NCBI RefSeq assembly: GCF_016598615.1
Contig: NZ_CP066831.1
Location: forward strand, 1,550,001 to 1,614,000
Length of the DNA stretch: 64,000 nt
Source of the DNA: Streptomyces liliifuscus
GTDB lineage: Bacteria; Actinomycetota; Actinomycetes; Streptomycetales; Streptomycetaceae
Direction: 5' to 3'
The stretch's first letter is position 1. Each line of letters starts with the position of its first letter. Positions 16,520-25,400 of this stretch are shown piece by piece. Made by a program: the position numbers and the translations under genes. The notes beneath the pieces are model-generated. The model did not search any database, was not told where the DNA came from, and was given only the letters and a program-made list of their open reading frames with translations.

Positions 16520-18154
16520 CTAGTCGCTCTCTTCAGTGCGGTGCTCTGTGGACTCACGTCCGGCGGTCGGCTCGTGTCCGGCGGCCGGCTCGCGCCCGGC
16601 GGCCGGCTCACGTCCGGCCGTGGCGAAGGCGGCCAGGCCGGTGAAGGACTCGTCCGGCGGCACCGCGTGCGAGGCGGTGGCGGTGGACTCTTCCTCCCGT
16701 GCGGCCGACTTGGGCTTCTCGGACTCGGCTCGCCTGCGGCGCCGGGGCAGACCGCCGGGCGTGGTGTCCCCGGTCTCCTCCGGCTCCTCGGCCTGACCCG
16801 GTTCCTCGGCCTGGGCCGAACCGGTGCCCGGCGCGACGGAAGCCTCAGCGGCAGGAGCCGGCGCCGTGACGGCGGCGGGCAACTGGCTGAAGTACTTGTG
16901 AGGTACCACGATGACCACTGAGGTGCCGAGCCACGGGGAGTCCGCGAAGGTGACCCTGATGCCGTACCGGCGGGCCAGGGCTCCCACCACGCGCAGACCG
17001 AGGTGGGCGTCCTCGGACACCCCGCCGAGGCCGGGGCCGGGGGCCACACCCTCCAGCGACTGGAGGGCCTCCTGCTTCTTCTCCTCGTTCAGGCCCTTGC
17101 CGGAGTCCTGGATCTCGATGCCGACACCGTTGGGCACCTCCTTGCCGGAGACGATCACCGGCTCGGTGGGCGGCGAGTAGCGTGCCGCGTTGTCGAGGAG
17201 GTGGGCGAAGATCAGCGTGAGGTGGTCCACCATGCCGCCGTCGACGCCGAGTTCGGGCAGGTGCTGCACCTGGACGCGGTCGAAGTCCTTGATCCGGCCG
17301 ATACCGCCGCGCACCACACTGAGCAGGCGCTGAGGCTCCTGCCACTGGCGGCCGGGCCGGTCCGAGCCGCCGAGCACGCCGATGCTGGCGGCCAGCGAGT
17401 CGGCCGGGCCGAGCTGCTGGTCGAGCTCCATCAGACCCTGGGCGACGGAGGGCAGCCTGCCGTGTTCGCCCTGCATCTCGTGGAGCCGGCCGCGCAGCTT
17501 GCTGGTCAGTACGTGGATACGGCTGCCGATGCTGATGACGGCCTGCTCGGCGGAGGTGGAGCGGTTGAACTCCTGCTCCACTCCGATGAGCGCCGTCCTG
17601 AGTACCTTGCGCAGCTGGGCCTGCAGGTCGGCGCTGACCTCGGCGCACTGGTTGACGGAGGGCAGGACGTCATCGATGGAGTCACCGGCCCGCAGCCGCT
17701 CGAGCGCCTCGGGCAGCTGCTGGTCGGCGAGCAGGGCGACGGCCGCGAGCTGCCGGTCGAGCTGCTCCTGCCAGGCCTGCGTCTGCTCGGCGATCCGCGC
17801 CTCGTAGGCCTTGGCCTGTTCGGCCAACTGCGCGTCGTACGTTGCCCGTTCGGCGGCGTACTTGCGCTCCAGACCGGCCACGTGCTGCTGCCACTGCTGG
17901 GAGTGTTCGGCCTGTGCGTTCCTGAACTCGCCCGCGCTGCGGCGCATCTGGAGCTGGGAGCGGACAAGAAGTCGTACGGAGATGGCGCTCGCAGCCGTCG
18001 CCGCGACGCCGGAGACGATCGCGGGTATCTGGGTCGAGTCGGGTCCGGCGACCGCGGCGGCGACGGTTCCAGCGCCTAAGGCCAGTGGCATCAGCCACCA
18101 GCTGTACCAGGCGGCCGGTGCCCGCGCCTCCGGTGGCGGAGTGGCAAGTTCCAT
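16520..18154 (-). CDS. cvnA: Conservon sensor histidine-kinase-like protein (CvnA type)
   Basis: 544 aa, ATG at 18154 chosen for GAAGGA 5 bases upstream. Two adjacent membrane segments (about residues 15-60) are followed by a long Gln/Ala/Glu-rich coiled coil (about 70-150), a helical region and an ATPase domain. The ATPase domain has an N-box (HLLDNAARYS), a G1 box (IEIQDSGKGL) and a G2-like region (GLRVVGALARRYG). No classical phosphoacceptor-His box is visible, as usual for CvnA. The tail (from about 430) is low-complexity and ends in repeated AAGREP-type units before the stop. First gene of the five-gene conservon operon, divergent from the P450 gene at 18513. Confidence 0.92.
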   Translation of the reverse strand: MELATPPPEARAPAAWYSWWLMPLALGAGTVAAAVAGPDSTQIPAIVSGVAATAASAISVRLLVRSQLQMRRSAGEFRNAQAEHSQQWQQHVAGLERKYAAERATYDAQLAEQAKAYEARIAEQTQAWQEQLDRQLAAVALLADQQLPEALERLRAGDSIDDVLPSVNQCAEVSADLQAQLRKVLRTALIGVEQEFNRSTSAEQAVISIGSRIHVLTSKLRGRLHEMQGEHGRLPSVAQGLMELDQQLGPADSLAASIGVLGGSDRPGRQWQEPQRLLSVVRGGIGRIKDFDRVQVQHLPELGVDGGMVDHLTLIFAHLLDNAARYSPPTEPVIVSGKEVPNGVGIEIQDSGKGLNEEKKQEALQSLEGVAPGPGLGGVSEDAHLGLRVVGALARRYGIRVTFADSPWLGTSVVIVVPHKYFSQLPAAVTAPAPAAEASVAPGTGSAQAEEPGQAEEPEETGDTTPGGLPRRRRRAESEKPKSAAREEESTATASHAVPPDESFTGLAAFATAGREPAAGREPAAGHEPTAGRESTEHRTEESD

Positions 18155-18512
18155 CTGCATCCTTCGAAGCAACACGATCGAACAGGGGGGAGAAGCTCGG
18201 GGCAGCACTCGCCGCGCGGTGATCCACCCCGCGACGGGCATGCGTGGACAGCGAGCGACAACCGATTGCTGTCGCGTCAACTCGCCGCGCCTCAGGGAAC
18301 CTTATCGGGTTTGATCTACCTCAGATCAACCTCACCGGCCCACTTCTGTGAAGCTTTGGCAACCCGCCGACCAGCTCGAATCAGTCGACAAATCCCTTTA
18401 CTCATCGCCGCGGCCGGAGGGCGCTGTGACGAAAACGGCGGGTACGACACGGAACGCGTGGGCATGCATGTCATGATCACAGCACCCGAGTTGATCTTGA
18501 GGAGACTCACCG
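18155..18512. other. Divergent promoter region of conservon and P450
   Basis: 358 bases without a convincing gene, holding the promoters of the minus-strand conservon operon and the plus-strand P450. The clearest site is a palindrome TTGATCT-ACCTC-AGATCAA at 18311-18329 (7-bp arms), a possible operator. The P450 ribosome binding site GAGGAG lies at about 18500. Confidence 0.5.
18311..18329. promoter_or_regulatory. Palindrome in conservon/P450 promoter region
   Basis: Inverted repeat TTGATCT-ACCTC-AGATCAA, perfect 7-bp arms, midway between the divergent conservon and P450 genes. It could be the operator of an unidentified regulator; no regulator gene is adjacent. Confidence 0.4.
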
Positions 18513-19976
18513 ATGAGAGGCATATCAGGTCCTCCCGCCGCGGCTCCTACCGCGCCCGGCCGCCTGCCCTTGATCGGACACGGACACCAACTGGCCAGAC
18601 GTCCCCTGGAGTTCATGAACGCGCTGCGCGAACAGGGCAGCGTCGTGAAGATCCTGATAGGCCCCACCGCCGCCTATGTGGTCACCGACCCGGCCGTCAC
18701 CCGCCGGGTACTGGTGACGGAGGTCGACGCGTTCGCAAAGGGCGGCAAGATCATCGACGCGCTGCGGGTGTTCTTCGGCGACGGCCTCGCCACGATCGCC
18801 GACGGCGACCTGCACATGAAGCACCGCCGGCTGATGCAGCCCATGTTCAACAAATCGCACATCGCCACCCGTGGCGACGTCATGATCAGCCACGTACGGA
18901 CGGCCACCGAGGCATGGGCGGAGGGGGTCGCGCGTGACACGTACGAGGACATGAACGACCTGACGCTGTCGACGTTCCTCGTGGCGCTCTTCGGTTCGGG
19001 CCTGCCGGGACATGTCGAGCGGGAGTTCCAGGGACTCATGCCGGAGATCATGCGTGGCACGATCCGGCAGACCATCCTGCCCGGTTGGGTGACGAAGCTG
19101 CCCCTGCCCGCGAACCGCGCGCACGAGCGGCGGGTGGCCCGGCTGCGGGCCCTCATCGACCAGGCCATCGACCATCACCGGGCCCAGCTGGCGTCCGCGG
19201 AACAGCCCGCGCCGCCGCCCGGCTGCCCCGCCCATCAGGACGGCCCGCGGACCGAGGGCGCCGCGTCACAGGCCGGTCTCTTCTCCACTCTCCTCACGGC
19301 CGACGACCCCGAGACGGGCCCTCTCTCCCACCAGCAGCTCCAGGACGAGGCGATCACCCTCCTCACGGGCGCGATCGAGACCACCGGGACGACCCTGGCG
19401 TGGACCCTGTACGAGATCAGCCGCAACCCGGGGATCGAGCGGAAGCTGCACGCCGAACTCGACGCCGTCTGCGGCGAACGCCCGCTGCGCCAGGAGGACC
19501 TGGGCTCCCTGCCGTACATGCGCAGTGTCCTCAAGGAGGCCATGCGCATGTACGGACCGGCCTGGCTCGTCACCCGGATCACCACGCGACCGGTCGTCCT
19601 CGACGGAGTTCCGATCCCCGAGGGCGCGGACGTCGTATACAGCCCGTACGTCCACCAGCACGACCCCGAGGTCTATGCGGACCCCGCGGCCTTCGACCCG
19701 GGCCGTTGGGAGCCCGAGCGCGCCAAGAGCATCAACCGCTCCTCGTTCCTCGCCTTCGGGGACGGCCGGCGCAAGTGCATCGGCGAGGAGTTCGCCTGGA
19801 CCGAACTCCTCATCGTCCTGGCCACCGTCGTCCAACGCTGGCGGCTGACCCTCACGTCCGCTCCCCCGCGCCCCCAGGCCATCGTCACGGTCAAGCCCGA
19901 CAAGCTCTCCATGACACCGCAGCCGCGGGTCCCGACGAAGGCCCAGGAGCACGAGGAGCAACCCGCTCCCTCCTGA
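18513..19976 (+). CDS. Cytochrome P450, terpene-oxidase-like
   Basis: 487 aa, longer than typical soluble bacterial P450s and of the eukaryote-like class that includes terpene-modifying CYP170 (albaflavenone) and pentalenene oxidases. The N-terminal LPLIGHGHQLARRPLEFM, the I-helix AIETTGTTL, the K-helix ExxR in LKEAMRMYGP and the haem loop FLAFGDGRRKCIG are intact. The stretch LPLPANRAHERRV resembles the CYP170 region. With a terpene cyclase 4.7 kb away and only the conservon between, oxidation of that terpene is a reasonable inference. Start ATG with GAGGAG; an insert of low complexity (PAPPPGCPAHQDGP) sits near residue 235. Convergent with the ccr gene. Confidence 0.88.
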   Translation: MRGISGPPAAAPTAPGRLPLIGHGHQLARRPLEFMNALREQGSVVKILIGPTAAYVVTDPAVTRRVLVTEVDAFAKGGKIIDALRVFFGDGLATIADGDLHMKHRRLMQPMFNKSHIATRGDVMISHVRTATEAWAEGVARDTYEDMNDLTLSTFLVALFGSGLPGHVEREFQGLMPEIMRGTIRQTILPGWVTKLPLPANRAHERRVARLRALIDQAIDHHRAQLASAEQPAPPPGCPAHQDGPRTEGAASQAGLFSTLLTADDPETGPLSHQQLQDEAITLLTGAIETTGTTLAWTLYEISRNPGIERKLHAELDAVCGERPLRQEDLGSLPYMRSVLKEAMRMYGPAWLVTRITTRPVVLDGVPIPEGADVVYSPYVHQHDPEVYADPAAFDPGRWEPERAKSINRSSFLAFGDGRRKCIGEEFAWTELLIVLATVVQRWRLTLTSAPPRPQAIVTVKPDKLSMTPQPRVPTKAQEHEEQPAPS

Positions 19977-19982
19977 TGACGA

Positions 19983-21284
19983 TCACGTCCCGGTGAGGCG
20001 CTCCCGGCGCTCGGCGTCCACAACCCCCAGTCCGGGCCCGGGAGCCAGCGCCAGCACCCCCACTTTGCCCAGGTGGGCGTTGTTCTGGACCAGGCGGGCC
20101 GCCTCGGCCGTGTCGGTGAGGGGGTAGGTCTCGGTGAGGGCGGGGGCGAGGTGGCCGAGGTCGAGAAGGCGGCCGACGGCGGCCTGTTCGTGGAGGTTCG
20201 AGCCGTGGCTGCCGATGACGCGCTTGAGGCGCATCCAGAGGTACCGGTTGTCGAACTCGTGCTGGTAGCCGGTGCTGGAGCCGCACGTCACCACCGCACC
20301 GCCCCGGCGCACGACGAAGACCGAGACGCCGAAGGTGGCCCGGCCGACGTGCTCGAAGACGATGTGCGGGTCCTCCCCGGTCGCGGCCCGGACCAGCTTG
20401 CCGAGCCGTTTGCCGACCAGGGCGGGATCGGCGGGCGGCTCGCTGCCGCTGAGGCCGATCTCCTCCCGGTTGATCACGTGGTGACAGCCGAGCCGGCGGG
20501 CGTACTGCGCCTTCCGTTCGCTGCTGACGACGCCGACGGCTATGCCCCCGCCGTTGCGGACGAGTTGGACCGCGTACGCGCCGAGGCCGCCCGCCGCTCC
20601 CCAGATCAGCACCACGTCGCCCTGGGTCATCCGGGCGCCCCGGTCACTGACCAGCATGCGGTACGCCGTGCCCGCGCACAGCGGGTTCGAGGCGGCCTCC
20701 TCCCATGTCAAGTGGGCCGGTTTGGACAGGAGTTGACTGGTCCGGGCCAGGGCGTAGTGGGCCAGTCCTCCGTAGTTCGTCTCGAAGCCCCACGCCAGCA
20801 TGCCCGTGCCCAGCATGCCGTCGGCGTGGGTCGCCGGGTCCTCCTCGTCGACGTACACGGGGCTCACCACGACATGGTCGCCCACCCGCCATCTGCGCAC
20901 ACCCGAACCCGTGCGCACGACGACACCGGAGGCGTCCGAGCCGATGACGTGGAAGGGCTGGTCGTGCCGGGCCGCCCAGCGGTCCTGACGGCCGAAGTGC
21001 TTCAGGAAGGAGAACGTCGGGATGGGTTCGAACATCGCCGACCAGACGGTGTTGTAGTTGATGCCGCTGGCCATGACGGCCACCAGCACCTCGTTCGGGG
21101 CGAGTTCGGGCATCGGCACCGCGCCGATGTGGATGGATTTCCGTACGTCCTTGTCGGCGACTCCGGTGAAGCTGCCGACGTCCTCCGCGCGCAGGTGGGC
21201 GGCGGTGAAGCGGTCGGGTGGGGCCAGGTGCTCCAGTTCGGTGCGGGCGGCTCCCGCGACGACTGCCTCGGCCAGGGCATCCAT
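19983..21284 (-). CDS. ccr: Crotonyl-CoA carboxylase/reductase
   Basis: 433 aa, ATG at 21284 with AGGAGG 7 bases upstream. Medium-chain reductase that adds CO2 to an enoyl-CoA with NADPH, giving ethylmalonyl-CoA or longer alkylmalonyl-CoA. The four CO2-pocket residues described for this family are present: Asn in GINYNTVW, Phe-Glu in AWGFETN, and His in VIGSHGSN. The N-terminus (HLAPPDRFTAAHLRAEDVG) and the cofactor motif IWGAAGGLGAYAVQL are standard. It lies 89 bases downstream of the esterase on the same strand, probably in the same operon as the PKS, where it could supply the extender. The primary-metabolism ethylmalonyl-CoA pathway copy is a possible alternative identity. Confidence 0.9.
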   Translation of the reverse strand: MDALAEAVVAGAARTELEHLAPPDRFTAAHLRAEDVGSFTGVADKDVRKSIHIGAVPMPELAPNEVLVAVMASGINYNTVWSAMFEPIPTFSFLKHFGRQDRWAARHDQPFHVIGSDASGVVVRTGSGVRRWRVGDHVVVSPVYVDEEDPATHADGMLGTGMLAWGFETNYGGLAHYALARTSQLLSKPAHLTWEEAASNPLCAGTAYRMLVSDRGARMTQGDVVLIWGAAGGLGAYAVQLVRNGGGIAVGVVSSERKAQYARRLGCHHVINREEIGLSGSEPPADPALVGKRLGKLVRAATGEDPHIVFEHVGRATFGVSVFVVRRGGAVVTCGSSTGYQHEFDNRYLWMRLKRVIGSHGSNLHEQAAVGRLLDLGHLAPALTETYPLTDTAEAARLVQNNAHLGKVGVLALAPGPGLGVVDAERRERLTGT

Positions 21285-21373
21285 GGTGGTTCCTCCTTGA
21301 GGGGATCGACTCGGGTCAGGGGGTCCGCTCGGGCCGGCGCCCGATCAGGGGTCGGCTCGGGCCGGGGCCCGGG

Positions 21374-22387
21374 TCAGCTCAGGCCGAGGCCCGCCGCGAG
21401 CATGGGCCACGACGCCTTGAACTCCTGTCGCCAGTACGACCACGCGTGTGCTCCGCCGTTGTAGAAGTGCACCTGGGCCGGGATGCCGAGGGCGTCCAGC
21501 CGCTCGGTGAACCGGTGTGCCTGGGACCAGAGCGCGCCTTCGAGCACCGCACCTTCGAGGTTGTCGAAGTCACCGCCCGCCAGGCCGCTGCCCTGGGAGA
21601 TGTACAGGCTGGTGCCCTTGAGCTTGGCGGCCTGCGCGGAGGGGTTGTGCCGGTTCCAGTTGTCCCGGTTGAGCAGCGGACTGCCCCAGAGCGTCAGCGG
21701 CAACAGCTGTTCCCTGGCGACGATCGCGTTGAGCACGGTCGGCATGCCGAAGGCCGTGGTGTCCAGGATCCCGCTGTACGAGGCGGCCGCCGTGAAGGTC
21801 CCGGGGTGCCGGGCGGCGAAGGCCAGGGCACCGTAGCCGCCGGTGGAGACACCGGCGACGGCACGTTTCGTCCCCGCCCGGAACTTCTGCTGCAGCAGCC
21901 CCATCAACTCGTCGACCTGGAACGCCTCGTAGTCCGGCGCGTCGGCGCTGCCGTAGTTCCACCAGTCGGTGGGGATGCCGGTGGGGCCGGACGACGGCAT
22001 CACGGTGATGACGTCCTGGCCGGCGAGGAAGTCGACGACGTCCGTCTCCCTCGTCCAGGACGTGTAGTCGTCGTGCGCTCCCTGGAGGAGGTAGAGCACG
22101 GGCCAGGTGCGGTCGGGCTGTGCGGCGTACCCGGTCGGCAGGACCACCCGTACCGGCAGGGACGCGCCCACCGCAGGGGAGGCGACCGTGAGGTCGACGG
22201 TTCGGGTGTCGAGCCACTTCTCGGCGACGACCGTGGCGCCCGCGGCCACCTCGGCGGCGGAAGCGGCCGTCGCGGGTGAGGCCGTCGCGGGTGAGGCGCT
22301 GAGTGCCACTCCCGTGCCGAGCAGCGCCGTCGTCACCGCGAGCGCGGCACATCTCCGCCGACGAGCCATACGAGTCGTACGAGTCAT
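21374..22387 (-). CDS. Secreted esterase/acyltransferase, antigen-85-like
   Basis: 337 aa. An Arg-rich N-terminus and hydrophobic segment (ALAVTTALLGTGVAL) ending in ASPATAS-type sites give a signal peptide, so it acts outside the membrane. The rest is the esterase-D/antigen-85 alpha/beta hydrolase: LYLLQGAHDDYTSW (oxyanion region), VITVMPSSGPTG, the nucleophile elbow GVSTGGYGA (Ser-181) and a late GAHAWSYW with the catalytic His. Antigen-85 proteins move mycolic acids between trehalose and cell-wall sugars; other relatives are plain esterases. ATG at 22387 behind GAAGGGA, only 13 bases after the PKS stop, which ties it to the PKS product. Confidence 0.85.
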   Translation of the reverse strand: MTRTTRMARRRRCAALAVTTALLGTGVALSASPATASPATAASAAEVAAGATVVAEKWLDTRTVDLTVASPAVGASLPVRVVLPTGYAAQPDRTWPVLYLLQGAHDDYTSWTRETDVVDFLAGQDVITVMPSSGPTGIPTDWWNYGSADAPDYEAFQVDELMGLLQQKFRAGTKRAVAGVSTGGYGALAFAARHPGTFTAAASYSGILDTTAFGMPTVLNAIVAREQLLPLTLWGSPLLNRDNWNRHNPSAQAAKLKGTSLYISQGSGLAGGDFDNLEGAVLEGALWSQAHRFTERLDALGIPAQVHFYNGGAHAWSYWRQEFKASWPMLAAGLGLS

Positions 22388-22400
22388 GGGGCATGTCCCT

Positions 22401-25400
22401 TCAGGAGTCCCGCAGATCGCGTGTCAGCAGTGCGGCCAGCGTGTCGACGACCGGGGGGTCGAGCAGCGACAGATGGTGGCCGGGCAACGGGACGACGGTC
22501 AGGTCGGCGCAGTGCGCGTCCCAGCCGAGCGTCGCGTCGCCGCGTTCGTAGCGTGGGTCGTGGACGGTGTGCGGGGCGGGCTCGCTCGCCCGGTAGAGCA
22601 GGGTGCGGCCCGCGTATCCGCCCGGCTGGTGGCGCTCGCCGCTGCGCAGGTCCAGATAGGAGGTCCGCTGGTGTTCCAGGACCGCTTCCGGCAGTTCGAC
22701 GGTGTCCCGCAGCATCTTGATGACGAGGTCGATCCGTCCCGTGTCGTCGAGCCCGGCGAGTTCGTCGTACGGCAGGTCGAGGGCGGTGCCGTAGGTGCGT
22801 TCCACATACGCGGCGAAGTCCCGGAAGTGACGCAGGACCAGGTCTGTCGGGGTGAGGCGGGTGGGCAGAGGCAGTACCGAGTCGAGCAGCACGAGGGCCG
22901 GGACTCTGCCGTACGGGGCGAGCAGCCGGACCGCCTCCTGGGCGACCAGCCCGCCGTACGACCAACCGCCGAGGATCCAGGGGCCTTTGGGCAGCTCCTC
23001 CCGTACCCTGCGGACGAACTCCTCGGCCCGTCCCGGCACATCGTCGGGGTCGGGCCGCCGGTCGAAGCCGTACACCGGACGGTCGCCGTCCAGGCGCTGG
23101 GCCAGCCGGACGTACACATCGGCGGATCCGCCTGCGGCGTGGGCCAGGAAGAGGGGGGTGCCAGGGCCCGTTCCCGGGAACGCGCGGAGAGGGGTCGGGG
23201 CGGGGGGCCGGGGCGCGGCCTCTTTTCGTACGAGCGTGTCGGCTTCTGCTCGTGCGAGCGTGTCGGCTGTTTCTCGTGCGAGCGTGTCGGTGGCCGAACT
23301 CGGCGCCGCCCGCCGCTCTTTGAGATCGCCGGGCGTCGTCCGGCGTCCCGGGGTACCGACCGTCTCCGCTTCTCCCCCGGTCTCCAGCAGCTCGGCCACG
23401 GCCCTCAGCGTTCCGCGTCTGAGCAGCACTCCCGGCTCCATCTCGATGCCGAACTCCCGCTCCACCGCGGCCCGTATCCGCACGGCCGTGAGGGAGTCCA
23501 GTCCGAGGTCGGTCAACGGGGTGTCGGGGTCGAGGTGTTCGGGGCTGTAGCCCATGACCGCCGCCACGCACAGCCGGAGCCGTTCGAGAGGACCGGCGGC
23601 CGGGTCGAGAGGCATCGCCCGGGGCGGTTCCTCGGCCTCGGACGGCTCCTCCCCCGCCCAGAAGCGGCGGTGCCGCCAGCGGGGCGGCGGGACGTCCACG
23701 ATGCGGCCCTCGGGATGCAGTCCCTCCCGCGGCTGGGCCACCCGCACTCCGTGGACGAGCAGCGTGGCCAGCGAGGTACGGAACGTGAGCGCGTCGTCGG
23801 TGTCGCGTCGCAGGGTGGGCACGATCAGTGCGTCGTCGGCGCCGGCATCGCGAAGGGTGTCGGTCAGCGGATGCAACTGGGTTGCGTGCGGGGCGACTTC
23901 GACGAAGACGCGGTGTCCGTCCTCGGCGGCGGCGCGCACCGCCTGGGCGAAGCGGACGGGGTTGCGCAGGTTCGCCACCCAGTACTCCGTGTCGCAGGGC
24001 ACGCTCTCGCGGGGATCGCCGAGCGCGGTGGAGTAGCGGCGGCAGCGGGGCGCCGAGTGCCTGACCTCGCCCAGTTCCCACGCGAACTCTGGCAGCAGCG
24101 GCTCTACTTCGGGTGAGTGGCCCGCTCCCGACACACCCAGCGAACGGGCGAAGCCGCCGTTGCCGGTCACCCGGGCGACGAGTCCGGCCACGTCTTCGGC
24201 CGAGCCCGTGACCACGCTCTGCGCGGGCGAGGAGTGCACGGCCACTTCCAGCGTGCCGAACTCCCTTGCCAGGCGCGGGATTTCGGCCGCCGGTAGCTCC
24301 ACGACCGCCATGGCTCCGCCGGTCATCCGGGCCAGCAGCCTGGAGCGTACGGCGACGATCCGGGCGCCGGTGGCCTCGTCCAGCGCGCCCGACACGACCG
24401 CCGCCGCGATCTCGCCCAGGGAGTGGCCGATGACGGCGTCGGGTTCGAGGCCGTAGGAGCGCCACAGTTCGGCGAGAGCGACCTGGACGCCGTAGAGCAC
24501 GGGCATGACGGTCGCGGGGGTCGAGAGGTCGGCGTCGGATTGGAGGCCGGCGCGCAGGGAGAGCCCCGCGTGGTAGCGCACGATGGCTTCCAGCCGGTCG
24601 ACGGCTGCCGCGAACACCGGTTCCGTCGCGAGGAGTTGGCGGCCCATGCCGGGCCACTGCGAGCCGTAGCCGGAGAAGACCCACACCATGGGTCCGGGTC
24701 CGCCGGGCCGGTCTTCCCCCGTGACGAGCCGCGGTGAGGGGTCGCCTGCCGCAAGGCGGCCGAGTGCGGTGCGGGTCTCGGTGCGGTCGCGGGTGACGAG
24801 AGCGGCGCGATGGCGGCCGCGGCCGGCGCGCCCCGCGAGGGTGCGGGCGAGGTCGGCGTCGTGTACGCGCCGGCTGTCGGGGGTGTCCAGCCAGGAGGCC
24901 AGCTCACCGGCGTAGGCGCGTACGCGCTCCTTGGTCGGCCCGTCGAGCAGGAGCAGCGCGGGGCGCTCGGCGGGACCCTTCGCCCGGGCGGCCGGGCGGT
25001 GTTCGGCGAGGACGACGTGGGCGTTCGTACCGCCGAAGCCGAAGGCCGAGACGCCCGCGGTGGCCGTGCCCGAGTAGCGGGGCCAGGGTTCGGGCGAGCC
25101 GACCACGCGCAGGCCGAGCGCGTCGAGGTCGGCGTGCGGACCCGGGCGGGTGAAGTGCAGGTGGGCGGGGATCTCGCCGTGGTGCAGGGCGAGCACGGTC
25201 TTGATCAGGCCCGCGATACCGGCGGCCGCCTCCAGGTGGCCGAGGTTCGTCTTGGCGGAGCCGATCAGGAGAGGCTGGTCCAGGGAGCGGTCGCGGCCGA
25301 GCACGGCGCCGAGGGCGCTCGCCTCGATGGGGTCGCCGAGGGCGGTGCCCGTGCCGTGCGCCTCCACGTAGTCCACGGTCGTCGGGGCGGTGTGCGCCTC

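Noticed and set aside
23227..23290. Tandem repeats considered as CRISPR
   Set aside because: Units are contiguous without spacers and are translated within the PKS.
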